DNA of 64,000 bases from Leucobacter denitrificans (GTDB taxonomy: Bacteria; Actinomycetota; Actinomycetes; Actinomycetales; Microbacteriaceae). This document shows, piece after piece, positions 49,215 to 58,119 of this stretch. The position numbers were made by a program, and so were the translations under genes. Each line of letters begins with the position of its first letter. Position 1 is the stretch's first letter. The notes beneath the pieces were generated by a model, which did no database searches, was not told the origin of the DNA, and worked only from the letters and a program-made list of their open reading frames with translations. The stretch spans positions 1,736,001-1,800,000 of the forward strand of contig NZ_CP060716.1 of assembly GCF_014396385.1 (NCBI RefSeq), read 5' to 3'.

Positions 49215-51742
49215 GCGCCGCACGCAAGGCGAGACCAGGCCAACCGTTTCGACCCGTACTGACTCTTGCATCGATAGCGATCACGCTGATCATCGCTGTA
49301 TTCGGCGTGCTGTCTGCAATGCCGATCTACGAGACCGGCAGGTTGTGGATCGCGGCAGGGAGCAGCGCGGCACTCGCGGCTGTTCTTGTCTGGCTGGGAG
49401 CCCGTTTCCGCTGGGGCGCACTCACGCTGGTCGCGCTCGCCGTCGGGTTCGCGCTCATGCTCGTGCCTCTCGGCGTGCCGAGCGCGCTCGCGCAGGGACC
49501 GGCAGGTTGGCTCAATGGCCTCGGAGACGGCCTTGCCGCTGTAGCGCTCGGGTGGAAGCAACTGCTCACACTTTCGCTCCCAGTCGGCACGTACCAGACC
49601 GTTCTCGTGCCCTTTGTGACCGTCGTGTACGTCTCGGTTGCAGCAGCGGTCGCGCTGACGCTCAGGGGTGGTCGCTCAGTCCCCGCAGCGGCGCTGTTTA
49701 TCGTGGCACCGGTGGTGTTTGGCACTGTCTTTGGGTCGTCGGCAATCAGCGAGCCGCTCTCGCTCGGGTGGATCACCGTTCGTGCCCCGCGCGAACTCGG
49801 TGTGTGGCTCGGTGCGTTTGGGTTCGCGGTTGCCTGGGTTGCCTGGTCATCTGGGCGTGAGCGACGAGCCGCCCTTAAGCGTGGCCGTCTCGCAGATGCG
49901 TCTCTGTCTACCGGCGCCGTGCAACTCCCGGGAGCGCCCACGGCGCGATCAGGCAGAAGTGCAGTGCGCCGCAACATGCTGGTTCGCGGAGGCATTGCTA
50001 CGGTGACGGTGGTCGCTGCGCTTGCGTTGGCTTTTGTAGTTGCCCCGGTCGCGACCGGTGAGACCCGCACGGTTCCGCGCGACCGCATCGATCCCGAACT
50101 TGTGGTGCGTGAGGGTGTGAGCCCGCTCGCGTCGTATCGCTCGTGGAAGCGGGACGCGACGCTCAAAGAACCACTCTTCACGGTATCGAGTGAAGACGGA
50201 ACGCTTCCGTCACGATTGCGCATTGCAGTGCTTGCGGGATTCGACGGCGTTGACTTCACCGTGGGCGACCCACAGCAGGTGGGCCGTTTCACGAGATTCC
50301 CGAGCGGTGGTCAGATTGACGACCCGCAGCGGGTCACCGTGCAGATCGAGGCGGGGTACTCGAAGGCTTGGGTGCCGATTGCCGCGCCGCTCGCCGCGCC
50401 ACCCGTGTTCACGGGTTCGCGAGCCGCTGATCTCAGCGACAGCTTCTACCTCAACCGCGATGCTGGCAGTGCCGTTGCTGTGCCGACCGCCTCGGGCCTG
50501 CGAGAGGGTGACGGATATCGTGCGACGATGAGCGCAGCACCCGATGCGTCGCTTGGCGGCGGGCCTGTGTCAGAGAACCCGCTCATCGATCTCGACACCA
50601 TGCCACAACTCGCAAGGTGGCTCGAACTTCAGGAACTGCCAGCGACCGATGACGGACTACTCGAAGCGATCGAGCGGCTCCGGGAGCGGGGTTACCTCAG
50701 CCACTCACTCACTGAGGGTGAGGGCGAAGGTCTCTGGTTGAGTGAACTTGGCGAAGATCAGGTGCGCTTCGTTTCGAGCCCTGGCGGGCACTCTCAGGCA
50801 CGCATTGAAGACCTATTTGCACAGCTCATCGAGCAGCAGGTTGCGGCTGGCGAGGGTGCCGATCAGTCTATGCTCGTCGCGGGTATCGGAGACGACGAGC
50901 AGTTCGCTGCCGCGTCGGCACTTCTCGCGAGAGCGATGGGGTATGAATCGCGGGTTGTCGTCGGTGTGAGACTTGGTGGCGAGGCGGCGGGTGTGCCGGG
51001 TATTCCCGCATGCTCCGAGGTGTGCGCAGGTATCAATGTCGCTGCGTGGATCGAGGTGCGCGGGGCCGACGGGGTGTGGGCGCCAATCGATGTATCGCCG
51101 CAGACCGATATCGCGCCAACGATGCTGCAGAAGGGTGAGCAGCTTCCCGAGTTCCCGACGCAGCCCGAAGAGCAAGACGCAACCGAGGCTGACCAGCCTG
51201 TGGGCATGAGCAACCAGGAGGGTGGCGATCCCGGAAATGACGAGGAGGACCGCCTGAGCGCACTGTGGCCGATGCTGCGAATCGCTGGTCTGCTGCTGCT
51301 CGCAGTGCTGCTCATTGCGATGCTCGCGCTATTCATTCCAGTCGTGAAGCGCATCAGAACAAAGCAGCGCCGCTCGCATCCGTCACCCGAGGTGCGAGCC
51401 CTCGGTGCTTGGGATGAGCTGCTCGACACCTACCGTGATTCGGGCGCCGTGTTGCCCCGCATTGGCGGCAGAGACGCGAGCATGCGAGCGCTTGGTATCG
51501 CGGGCGGCGACTGGATCGCATGGACGACGGACCAGGCGGTGTACTCTCGAGAGGGAATCACGGTTGAAACCGCGACAGCACTTTGGGGAGTGGTCGACGC
51601 GAAAATTGCAGAGCGACGCAAGACCCAGAGTTTCTGGTCGAGACTCGCGAGCCGATTCTCACTGGCATCGTTCGGCGGAATCTTCACAAGAAAGAAGCAC
51701 GGCGCAACGCGCGGCCGTGGCGCAAGGGGGACAGTGCGATGA
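49211..51742 (+). CDS. Transglutaminase-like membrane protein (TgpA/DUF3488 type) lacking catalytic Cys and His
   Basis: 843 residues. The N-terminal third has about seven membrane helices (DUF3488/TgpA type), then a large extracellular part with a transglutaminase-like core at about 510-630, a C-terminal membrane helix (LLLLAVLLIAMLALFIPVV) and a cytosolic domain. In active members the core reads GxCxxF and HAW with a late Asp. Here it is GDDEQFAAA (Asp562 in the Cys place) and VAAW (Ala611 in the His place), with IDVSP (Asp627) kept. It is therefore probably a binding or scaffold protein rather than an enzyme. Coupled at both ends by ATGA overlaps. Confidence 0.87.
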   Translation: MSAARKARPGQPFRPVLTLASIAITLIIAVFGVLSAMPIYETGRLWIAAGSSAALAAVLVWLGARFRWGALTLVALAVGFALMLVPLGVPSALAQGPAGWLNGLGDGLAAVALGWKQLLTLSLPVGTYQTVLVPFVTVVYVSVAAAVALTLRGGRSVPAAALFIVAPVVFGTVFGSSAISEPLSLGWITVRAPRELGVWLGAFGFAVAWVAWSSGRERRAALKRGRLADASLSTGAVQLPGAPTARSGRSAVRRNMLVRGGIATVTVVAALALAFVVAPVATGETRTVPRDRIDPELVVREGVSPLASYRSWKRDATLKEPLFTVSSEDGTLPSRLRIAVLAGFDGVDFTVGDPQQVGRFTRFPSGGQIDDPQRVTVQIEAGYSKAWVPIAAPLAAPPVFTGSRAADLSDSFYLNRDAGSAVAVPTASGLREGDGYRATMSAAPDASLGGGPVSENPLIDLDTMPQLARWLELQELPATDDGLLEAIERLRERGYLSHSLTEGEGEGLWLSELGEDQVRFVSSPGGHSQARIEDLFAQLIEQQVAAGEGADQSMLVAGIGDDEQFAAASALLARAMGYESRVVVGVRLGGEAAGVPGIPACSEVCAGINVAAWIEVRGADGVWAPIDVSPQTDIAPTMLQKGEQLPEFPTQPEEQDATEADQPVGMSNQEGGDPGNDEEDRLSALWPMLRIAGLLLLAVLLIAMLALFIPVVKRIRTKQRRSHPSPEVRALGAWDELLDTYRDSGAVLPRIGGRDASMRALGIAGGDWIAWTTDQAVYSREGITVETATALWGVVDAKIAERRKTQSFWSRLASRFSLASFGGIFTRKKHGATRGRGARGTVR

Positions 51743-52566
51743 TGCAAGGCGTGCAGCTTGAGGCGGCCGTCGTGAGCGATGTCGGCCGCAAGCGCCAGGT
51801 AAATGAAGACACTGCGCTCGCGCTGTCACCTGCCTTTATCGTTGCCGACGGCATGGGTGGGCACGAAGCGGGCGATCTTGCGAGCCAGGCCGCGGTCGCC
51901 GCATTTTCTGAGCGGATCGCACCAGGGAGGCCCTCAACGGTGGTTGAGGTCTCAGAAGCACTCGACGCTTCACGCATCGCGGTTGCGCACGTCGCAGAGG
52001 GTCGCGCGCACGGAGCCGGATGCACGTTTACTGGCGCAGTGCTCGTCGAAAACGAGGGCGAGCTGAACTGGCTCGTTGTGAACATCGGGGATTCGCGCGT
52101 GTACCTGCATCGTGGCGCAGAGCTGCAGCAGGTCACCGTTGATCACTCGCTTCGCGACGAAGTGGGCCCGGCGGCAGACGGCACGCGGGTTCCGCGCAAC
52201 GTGATAACTCGGGCGCTGGGGTCGGCCGATACGACCGCGGACTCGTGGCTGCTGCCTGTCGAAACAGGTGCGCGGCTGCTTATCTGTTCTGACGGACTCA
52301 CCACCGAAATTGACGGTGAGGAATTGCGGGCGACCCTCACGATGGGTGGCCGAGCTGAGTCGGTAGCTGCAGAGCTCGTGCGTCGGGCGAACGAGGCTGG
52401 CGGCCGCGACAACATCACCGTTGTCGTCGTTGACATTCTGGCCGGAGGCCTTGCGTGGCACCTCGGTCCCGAACGATCCACCATCGGCGAGACGTACGAC
52501 GATGACACACTCACCGCGACTGTACCGCGGCGCAGGCCACCCGTGTTGGGAGGTGCGACGAGTTGA
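51739..52566 (+). CDS. PP2C-family serine/threonine protein phosphatase
   Basis: 275 residues from ATG 51739, overlapping the upstream stop (ATGA); a second ATG follows at 51742. Metal-binding motifs are intact: RQVNEDTALAL, FIVADGMGGHEAGDLAS, ICSDGLT and GGRDNITVVVVDI. It removes phosphate from Ser/Thr using Mn2+ or Mg2+, countering the kinase at the head of the operon. No membrane segment, so it acts in the cytosol. The next gene starts at a TTG overlapping its stop. Confidence 0.94.
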   Translation: MMQGVQLEAAVVSDVGRKRQVNEDTALALSPAFIVADGMGGHEAGDLASQAAVAAFSERIAPGRPSTVVEVSEALDASRIAVAHVAEGRAHGAGCTFTGAVLVENEGELNWLVVNIGDSRVYLHRGAELQQVTVDHSLRDEVGPAADGTRVPRNVITRALGSADTTADSWLLPVETGARLLICSDGLTTEIDGEELRATLTMGGRAESVAAELVRRANEAGGRDNITVVVVDILAGGLAWHLGPERSTIGETYDDDTLTATVPRRRPPVLGGATS

Positions 52567-53207
52567 ACCCTGACAAACAAAGCGGCGATCCCCGCAAGGA
52601 TCAACCTGACGAGGACGCGTCCGAGGCAGAGATCGCGCCCGAAGAAGAGTTCGACGACGCAACGGTAGTCGCGACTCACGACGACGCCACTGTGGTGGTG
52701 ACGCACGAAGAGTTTTCTGACAGAACCGTAGCTGTATCAACGGGCGATGCTCGCTCAGGCAGCGAACCGCTCCACAAAACGGTCGTTGCGAGCGGCGTGC
52801 AAACCGATTCGGGGGTTCCGAGCGGGCCGGTCGTCGACGGGGTTGAGATCCCGCCGAGCCTCGCGAAGTTGCTCTTCAAGCGGCCGCTCGATCCGAAGCG
52901 CAGGGCGCCCGAATCACCGTTCCCCAAGAAACAGTCATCGCTGCCGCGCGGCGGGGTGCGTCCAGATATTCCGGTGATTTATGGGGCGCGGCCTGAAGAA
53001 CTCGTGCCGCAGAATGAGGGCACAGATTTCGCACGGTGGATCGGCCCACCCCCTGCAAGCTACGCGCTCGATCCAGTCGACCGCGACACATTGCCCTCGA
53101 CAGCGCGGGTGAATCGCCGCTTTTCGCGCATCGCAATGTACGGCGGGGTCGGCGTCATCGTTGTCACGTTGTGCGGCCTGTGGTGGATCGTGGGAGAACT
53201 CTTTTAG
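52563..53207 (+). CDS. Acidic membrane protein with repeated Thr motifs, candidate kinase/FHA partner
   Basis: 214 residues from TTG 52563, overlapping the phosphatase stop (TTGA). The first 90 residues are very acidic and carry repeated Thr-Val motifs: DDATVVATH, DDATVVVTH, SDRTVAVST and LHKTVVASG. These resemble FHA-recognised phosphothreonine sites. The middle is Pro/Lys/Arg-rich and disordered. One membrane helix (MYGGVGVIVVTLCGLWWIV) lies at the C-terminus, leaving the motif region in the cytosol. I recognise no named family. Position between the phosphatase and the FHA gene suggests a phosphorylated docking protein, an inference from sequence and context. Confidence 0.7.
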   Translation: MNPDKQSGDPRKDQPDEDASEAEIAPEEEFDDATVVATHDDATVVVTHEEFSDRTVAVSTGDARSGSEPLHKTVVASGVQTDSGVPSGPVVDGVEIPPSLAKLLFKRPLDPKRRAPESPFPKKQSSLPRGGVRPDIPVIYGARPEELVPQNEGTDFARWIGPPPASYALDPVDRDTLPSTARVNRRFSRIAMYGGVGVIVVTLCGLWWIVGELF

Positions 53208-53274
53208 AATTGAGCGGGCGGAACCACTGGGGAACTGCCTTGAAGACTGTATACGGTACAAAGACGAGGAATAC

Positions 53275-54917
53275 ATGAACAGCGACATTGCGTACCCGGG
53301 TGTTGGGGGAGCCGTCTTCGCGATGGTCGGTATCTGGTCGGTCGTTGTGATCGCGTTGTACGTCTGGTACCTGTGGTCGCTTGCGCGCCTCTTTCCCTAC
53401 CTTGATTTGCCGAAGGCTCATGGGTGGATCCCGGTCTGGAACCAGTGGAGGTTGATAGATCGTGGTGGCCTCCCAGGTTGGATGGTGCTGCTCGGCCTCA
53501 TTCCCGGCCTGGGCATTGTCGTGCTCATTGTGTCGATCATTGCGATCCACCGCATTAATAGCGAGCACAACGAGGGTGCCGGAATGACGGTCTTGGGGCA
53601 TTCATACCGCCACTGTGGGCGACGCTGCTCGGTACCCGTCTGCGCGATCGCGGGTATGGATCTACGTCTGGCGGAGGCAACGCTCAGGGCGCACCTGGCG
53701 CCTTCGCGGGTCGCGGTCTCGTCGAGTACGGCCCGAATGGGCAGGTATATCCGCTACTCAACACGAACGGTGGGCAGGTGCCGGTGCAGCCAATGCAGCA
53801 GGCACCTCACGCGGCTCAGGCTCCCCAATCCCCGATGTCGCCGCAACCGCAACAACCGGCCGGGCAGGGCTTTGCTATGCCGCCGGTTCCCACAATGTCT
53901 CCCGCACCGAACGCCGCTCAGCCCCAAATGCCACCGGCGCCCGCAATGCCGCCCGCACCTGGCGCGCCTGCTCAACAGCAGCCAAATACGCCAGTGGCGC
54001 CTCCTGCCGATAAGCAGTGGAGCCTGAGTAAGACAGTCGATAGCAACTTCGAGCGTCTCGCGAACGAAGAGAATCCCGCGATGGATCGACTGTTCGCAGC
54101 GAACGAGAATGCTCGCCCGTTCTCGTGGCCCGAGCCGCAGCCTCACGGACAGGTGCCGCCAGCGCCTCCGGTAGCGCAGCCTGCACCCGCGCAGCCTCCA
54201 GCGCTGCAGCCCCCTGCAGCCCAACCGCCGGTAGCTCAGCCACCGGCGGCAAAGCCGCCGCTCCCAGCGTTCATGCCACCTGCGCCGCCAGTTCAGAACG
54301 GAGCGCCGCCAGCGGCAGCCCCAGCGGCTCCTGCCAACCCAGCGGCCCCAGCGGCCCCCGCAGCTACTCCCGTGTCTCCAGAGCAGCCCGTAACTCCCGC
54401 AGTTGTGCCTGGTACTCCGGCCGCAAACGCAACACCCGAAGCTCCAGCGCGACACGCGGTTCCAAGTGCCAAGCAGGGTCCGCCCACGGTTCCGACATAC
54501 GCTCCACCCATCCCGAAGCCTGCAGCAGCCCCTGCCTCGGTCGCACATGACCCCTCAGAGGACGAGCTCGATCGCACGGTAGTGGTCTCACGCAAGGCGG
54601 CTTGGGTCATCGAGTTGCCTGACGGGCGCGAGCTTGACCTCCCCGGTGATGATGTCGTTATCGGGCGCAGGCCCACCGCGGTCGGCGAATCAGACGTACT
54701 TGTGGTTCCTGATCCGACCCGCACACTCTCAAAATCACACGCGCGACTTCGCCGCACCAGCGACGCTTGGACAATCGAAGATCTCAACTCGACGAACGGC
54801 GTTTTTGTGTTCGACGATGCGGGCGTGCAGATCGAGGTCGAGCCTGGTACCCAGAGGCTCGCGAGTGAGCATCTCATCGTCGGCACGCTCGAGGTACGGT
54901 TGCGCCGCGCAGCGTAA
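53275..54917 (+). pseudogene. Membrane FHA-domain protein, apparent frameshift
   Basis: From ATG 53275 (AGACGAGGA upstream) the frame encodes two or more membrane helices and a DUF5684-like region up to GAGMTVLG. It then loses frame. The next frame continues without a stop as FIPPLWATLLGTRLRDRGYG, a long Pro/Ala/Gln-rich linker (about 250 residues), a DELDRTVVVSRK motif and an FHA domain: LPGDDVVIGRRP, SKSHARLRR and DLNSTNGVFV. One extra G at the GGGG run 53595-53598 restores about 547 residues. The FHA domain binds phosphothreonine, probably on operon partners. A sequencing error is likely; separate genes for the two halves are less so. Confidence 0.8.
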
Positions 54918-55037
54918 ACTGCTGCCGCTGCATAACGAAAGCGAAGAAACATCGGTTGTCCAGCAATTTGAGTAACATCGCGGAAACACTTCGACGACTC
55001 TAAGCCAACTGATGGGTTTGAGACGTATGCTGACCGA

Positions 55038-55733
55038 GTGAGAACGATTAGTTACAACTTGCGCAAGCATCGTGCTGTGGGGGAACTCGCACATCTTGTC
55101 AAGAAGCACAACGCTGAACTGCTGTGCCTACAAGAGGCGAAGTCTGCGGGACTCCCGGCCCACATTGGGCCGCTCAAACTTGTGCACGCGACCGAGAAGA
55201 ACCGTCTCGGCCTCGCGATGTATGTGCACTCTGACCGTTTCAAGGTGAAGTCAGCACACACGTTTGAGTTGAAGAAGTCGCTCCACGACAAGATGCTCGC
55301 TCCAGCACACGAGCGTTTGCTTGGTGCTCGTCTCCACGACCACGAGACCGAGACCGACTTCATTGCGGCATCGTTCCACGCGGCACCCCTCACAGCGCCA
55401 AACTCGCTCAGGCGAACCCAGATCAACTCGGCGATTAGCGAGCTGCGCGGCCTGGGGTCGGGACTCCCCACGATCATGGTGGGCGACTACAACTACCCAA
55501 TGTTTCAGAAGAGTCTCGCGAAGAAGATGCAAGACGAGGGCTTTCAGCTGAAGCGTAGCGACAAGAGCACCTACAACCGATACTTCTTCTTCCGCGGCCA
55601 CTACGACTTCGTAACCTCGACCGGGTTTAAGGTCTCGCAGGTGAGCACCCTCGACCGCGGCAGCTCCGATCACATGCCGATCATGGTGACCGCTGCGCAC
55701 GCCCCAAAGATCAATGAGGCGCGCGCGGCCTAA
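55038..55733 (+). CDS. Endonuclease/exonuclease/phosphatase (EEP) family protein
   Basis: 231 residues from GTG 55038. EEP-fold motifs: ISYNLRKH at the N-terminus, LLCLQEAKS (metal-binding Glu), VGDYNYP (Asp/Asn) and SSDHMPIM (Asp-His). It is a metal-dependent phosphoesterase acting on nucleic acid or phospholipid headgroups; the exact substrate is unclear. No signal peptide, so cytosolic. It follows the FHA gene by 120 bp and converges on the MarR gene 15 bp away. Confidence 0.87.
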   Translation: MRTISYNLRKHRAVGELAHLVKKHNAELLCLQEAKSAGLPAHIGPLKLVHATEKNRLGLAMYVHSDRFKVKSAHTFELKKSLHDKMLAPAHERLLGARLHDHETETDFIAASFHAAPLTAPNSLRRTQINSAISELRGLGSGLPTIMVGDYNYPMFQKSLAKKMQDEGFQLKRSDKSTYNRYFFFRGHYDFVTSTGFKVSQVSTLDRGSSDHMPIMVTAAHAPKINEARAA

Positions 55734-55748
55734 AGGCCAGACAAGAGA

Positions 55749-56276
55749 CTAGGCCTCGCTCGTCTCTTTCGCCTCGTTCGCGTGCTTCGCGCACCGCACC
55801 GCCGGGCTGTCCTGTCGAACATCGGCGGTCGCCGCATTGAAGCGGTGCAACCCTTCACGAAGCTGATCTAGCTCATCTTCAGACCAGTTAGCGAAGCGCT
55901 CGCGGTATGAGTTCGCCCACTGCTCGCGAATGCGACCAAAGATTTTCTGTGCTTTATCGCTCGCCGTGAGCAGTTGCACGCGGCGATCCTCAGGCGCTTC
56001 CACCGATTCGACGAGCTCGAGCTCTCTCATCTTGGCCACCTGGCGGCTCACGATTGACTTGTCCATTTCAAGCATCTGGCCGATACCTGTTGCCGTGAGT
56101 GGACCCTTGCGCACGATGATCTGCAGCACCATCATGCCAACCGGGCCGAGTTCGATGTCGACCTCTTCTGCGTAGCGTGCCCAACGCGTGCGCGAGAACG
56201 CCATCACCTCGGTGAACTCGGTGATGATCGCGGCGATCGTGTCGCCGTCGTTCGTCTGGTTTTCCCCCATGCTCAT
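55749..56276 (-). CDS. MarR-family transcriptional regulator
   Basis: 175 residues from ATG 56276; a second ATG at 56270 also fits, and longer in-frame starts would run into the MFS gene. Winged helix-turn-helix about residues 45-110: LQIIVRKGPLTATGIGQMLEMDKSIVSRQVAKMRELELVE, with wing APEDRRVQLL. It lies 4 bp after the MFS stop on the same strand and is probably co-transcribed with it. Two matching TAGTTGA-N6-TCAACTA sites over the operon promoter are its likely operators, giving negative autoregulation relieved by a drug or phenolic ligand. Confidence 0.92.
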   Translation of the reverse strand: MSMGENQTNDGDTIAAIITEFTEVMAFSRTRWARYAEEVDIELGPVGMMVLQIIVRKGPLTATGIGQMLEMDKSIVSRQVAKMRELELVESVEAPEDRRVQLLTASDKAQKIFGRIREQWANSYRERFANWSEDELDQLREGLHRFNAATADVRQDSPAVRCAKHANEAKETSEA

Positions 56277-56280
56277 GACA

Positions 56281-58017
56281 CTAGCGGTCCGTGGGGGTGC
56301 CCGGTGATCGATTCGGCAACACAATGGGGCCGGTGAAGTCGACGAGTACGCGCTGCTCTGGAGCTTCTGCTGCCGTGAGTTCGTCGAGTTCAGCATCGAG
56401 GTCGGTCCCGGCGCCGATTCCCGCCACATCGTCGCTCTCGGCGGCCTTGCGCAGTTCATGCAGGCGCTCAGCATTGCTCTTGGTGCTCAGCGGGATGTTC
56501 GGGATGAAAATGATTGCGATGAGTGCAATCAGCGCCGCCGGTGACACGTACAGGAAGATGTTGCCGATCGCGTGACCGTATGCAGACTCTACGGCATCGC
56601 GAAGTGGGGCCGAGAGATCCGCAATTTTGGGAATCTGCCCACCCGCAAGCGCCTCAGCGCCCTTGAGTTCTTTCGGCGAGAGCTTCGCGAGCGCCTCGTT
56701 CATGTACTCCATGACCTGGGTGGCGAGCAGCGCGCCCATGACCGAAATGCCGGCGGTTCCGCCGACCGTGCGGAAGAAGGTGACGGCTGCGCTCGAGGTG
56801 CCCATCTCGGTTGGCTCGACCGTGTTCTGCACGACGAGAACGAGATTCTGCATCGTAAGGCCGACGCCGACGCCGAGGATAGCGAGCCCGACACCGATGT
56901 ACCAGTAGCTGGTGTCGTATCGCATCCATCCAAGCATGAAGATGCCGACGAAGAGTGAGATCGCGCCGCTCACCATGTAACGCTTCCACTTGCCGGTGCG
57001 CGTGATGATTTGGCCGACCACAGTCGATGAGACGAGCACGCCCGCCATCATTGGCAGCGACAGCAGGCTCGCCTCGATGACTGAGCGGCCGCGCGCGAGC
57101 TGCATGTACTGGCCGATGTAGACCATCGTCGCCATCATCGCGAGGCCGACGGTGACGCTCGCGATCGATGACATGGTGAACGTACGGTTCTTGAAGAGTG
57201 TCATTGGGATCAGTGGCTCTTCGACTTTGAGCTCGACAAAGACTGCGATGACGAGCGCAACGACGCCGCCGCCCGCCATGAGGAACGACTGCCACGAGAG
57301 CCACTCGAAGTTCGTGCCAGCGAGCGTCACCCAAATGAGAATGCTTGAGAAGCCGAGCGAGATGAGGGCGGTGCCCCAGTAGTCGATCTTAATCTTGCGC
57401 TTGAGCGTCGGCAGGCGCAGTGTGCGCTGCAGCATGATGATTGCGACGAGCGCGATCGGGGCTGCGACGTAGAAGTTCCAGCGCCATCCGACGGTATCGG
57501 TGAGTAGACCGCCGAGGAGGGGGCCACCCACAGTCGCGACTGCCATGATCGCACCGAGGATGCCCATGTACTTGCCACGCTCGAGTGGGCTTACAATCTC
57601 GGCGAGGATGATCTGTGCGAGCGCACCGAGGCCACCTACACCGATGCCCTGGAATACGCGGCAGGTGATGAGCCACGATGGATCTTGCGCAAAACCAGCC
57701 GCAGCCGAAGCCAGGATGAAGATGACGATCGCGACCTGCAGTAGCATCTTCTTGCTTGTGAGGTCTGCGAGCTTGCCCCAAATCGGCGTAGCGATAGCGC
57801 TCGCGAGCATGGTTGCCGTCACCACCCAGGTGAATGCGGTCTGTGTTCCGCCGATGTCAGCGATGATGATGGGCATCGAGGTGCCGACGACATTCATCGC
57901 GAGCATAGAAACGAAGTTCGCGAGAAACAGGCCTGCGAGGGCAAGGTTCAGTGCGCGACCGACAAGTGGTGCGCCGCTGGCTGGTGCCGATGGGGTGGTG
58001 AGAGAGCTCCGGCTCAT
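56281..58017 (-). CDS. MFS multidrug efflux transporter (DHA2/EmrB-QacA family)
   Basis: 578 residues, about 14 membrane helices, a DHA2 drug:H+ antiporter. Motif A-like WGKLADLTSKKMLL follows helix 2, and the helix-5 antiporter motif C region is GGPLLGGLLTDTVGWRWNFYV. The C-terminal tail of about 80 residues is acidic and cytosolic. It exports amphipathic compounds using the proton gradient. First gene of an operon with a MarR regulator 4 bp downstream. The promoter (TTGACA-17-TATAGT) overlaps two palindromic operators. Confidence 0.92.
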   Translation of the reverse strand: MSRSSLTTPSAPASGAPLVGRALNLALAGLFLANFVSMLAMNVVGTSMPIIIADIGGTQTAFTWVVTATMLASAIATPIWGKLADLTSKKMLLQVAIVIFILASAAAGFAQDPSWLITCRVFQGIGVGGLGALAQIILAEIVSPLERGKYMGILGAIMAVATVGGPLLGGLLTDTVGWRWNFYVAAPIALVAIIMLQRTLRLPTLKRKIKIDYWGTALISLGFSSILIWVTLAGTNFEWLSWQSFLMAGGGVVALVIAVFVELKVEEPLIPMTLFKNRTFTMSSIASVTVGLAMMATMVYIGQYMQLARGRSVIEASLLSLPMMAGVLVSSTVVGQIITRTGKWKRYMVSGAISLFVGIFMLGWMRYDTSYWYIGVGLAILGVGVGLTMQNLVLVVQNTVEPTEMGTSSAAVTFFRTVGGTAGISVMGALLATQVMEYMNEALAKLSPKELKGAEALAGGQIPKIADLSAPLRDAVESAYGHAIGNIFLYVSPAALIALIAIIFIPNIPLSTKSNAERLHELRKAAESDDVAGIGAGTDLDAELDELTAAEAPEQRVLVDFTGPIVLPNRSPGTPTDR

Positions 58018-58037
58018 TCGGTGGTGGGATCCTTACG

Positions 58038-58087
58038 ATAGTTGATGACGGTCAACTATATAGGTTTAGTTGATCAATGTCAACTAA
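58038..58087 (-). promoter_or_regulatory. MFS-MarR promoter with two MarR operators
   Basis: On the minus strand, TTGACA (58083-58078) and TATAGT (58060-58055) are spaced 17 bp. Two copies of TAGTTGA-N6-TCAACTA, at 58039-58058 and 58067-58086, are perfect palindromic half-sites with centres 28 bp apart. One covers the -10 region and the other the -35. This is a textbook layout for MarR repression. Confidence 0.85.
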
Positions 58088-58119
58088 TGCGGATCCCGCG
58101 ACACTAGGACCGGTCTGAC

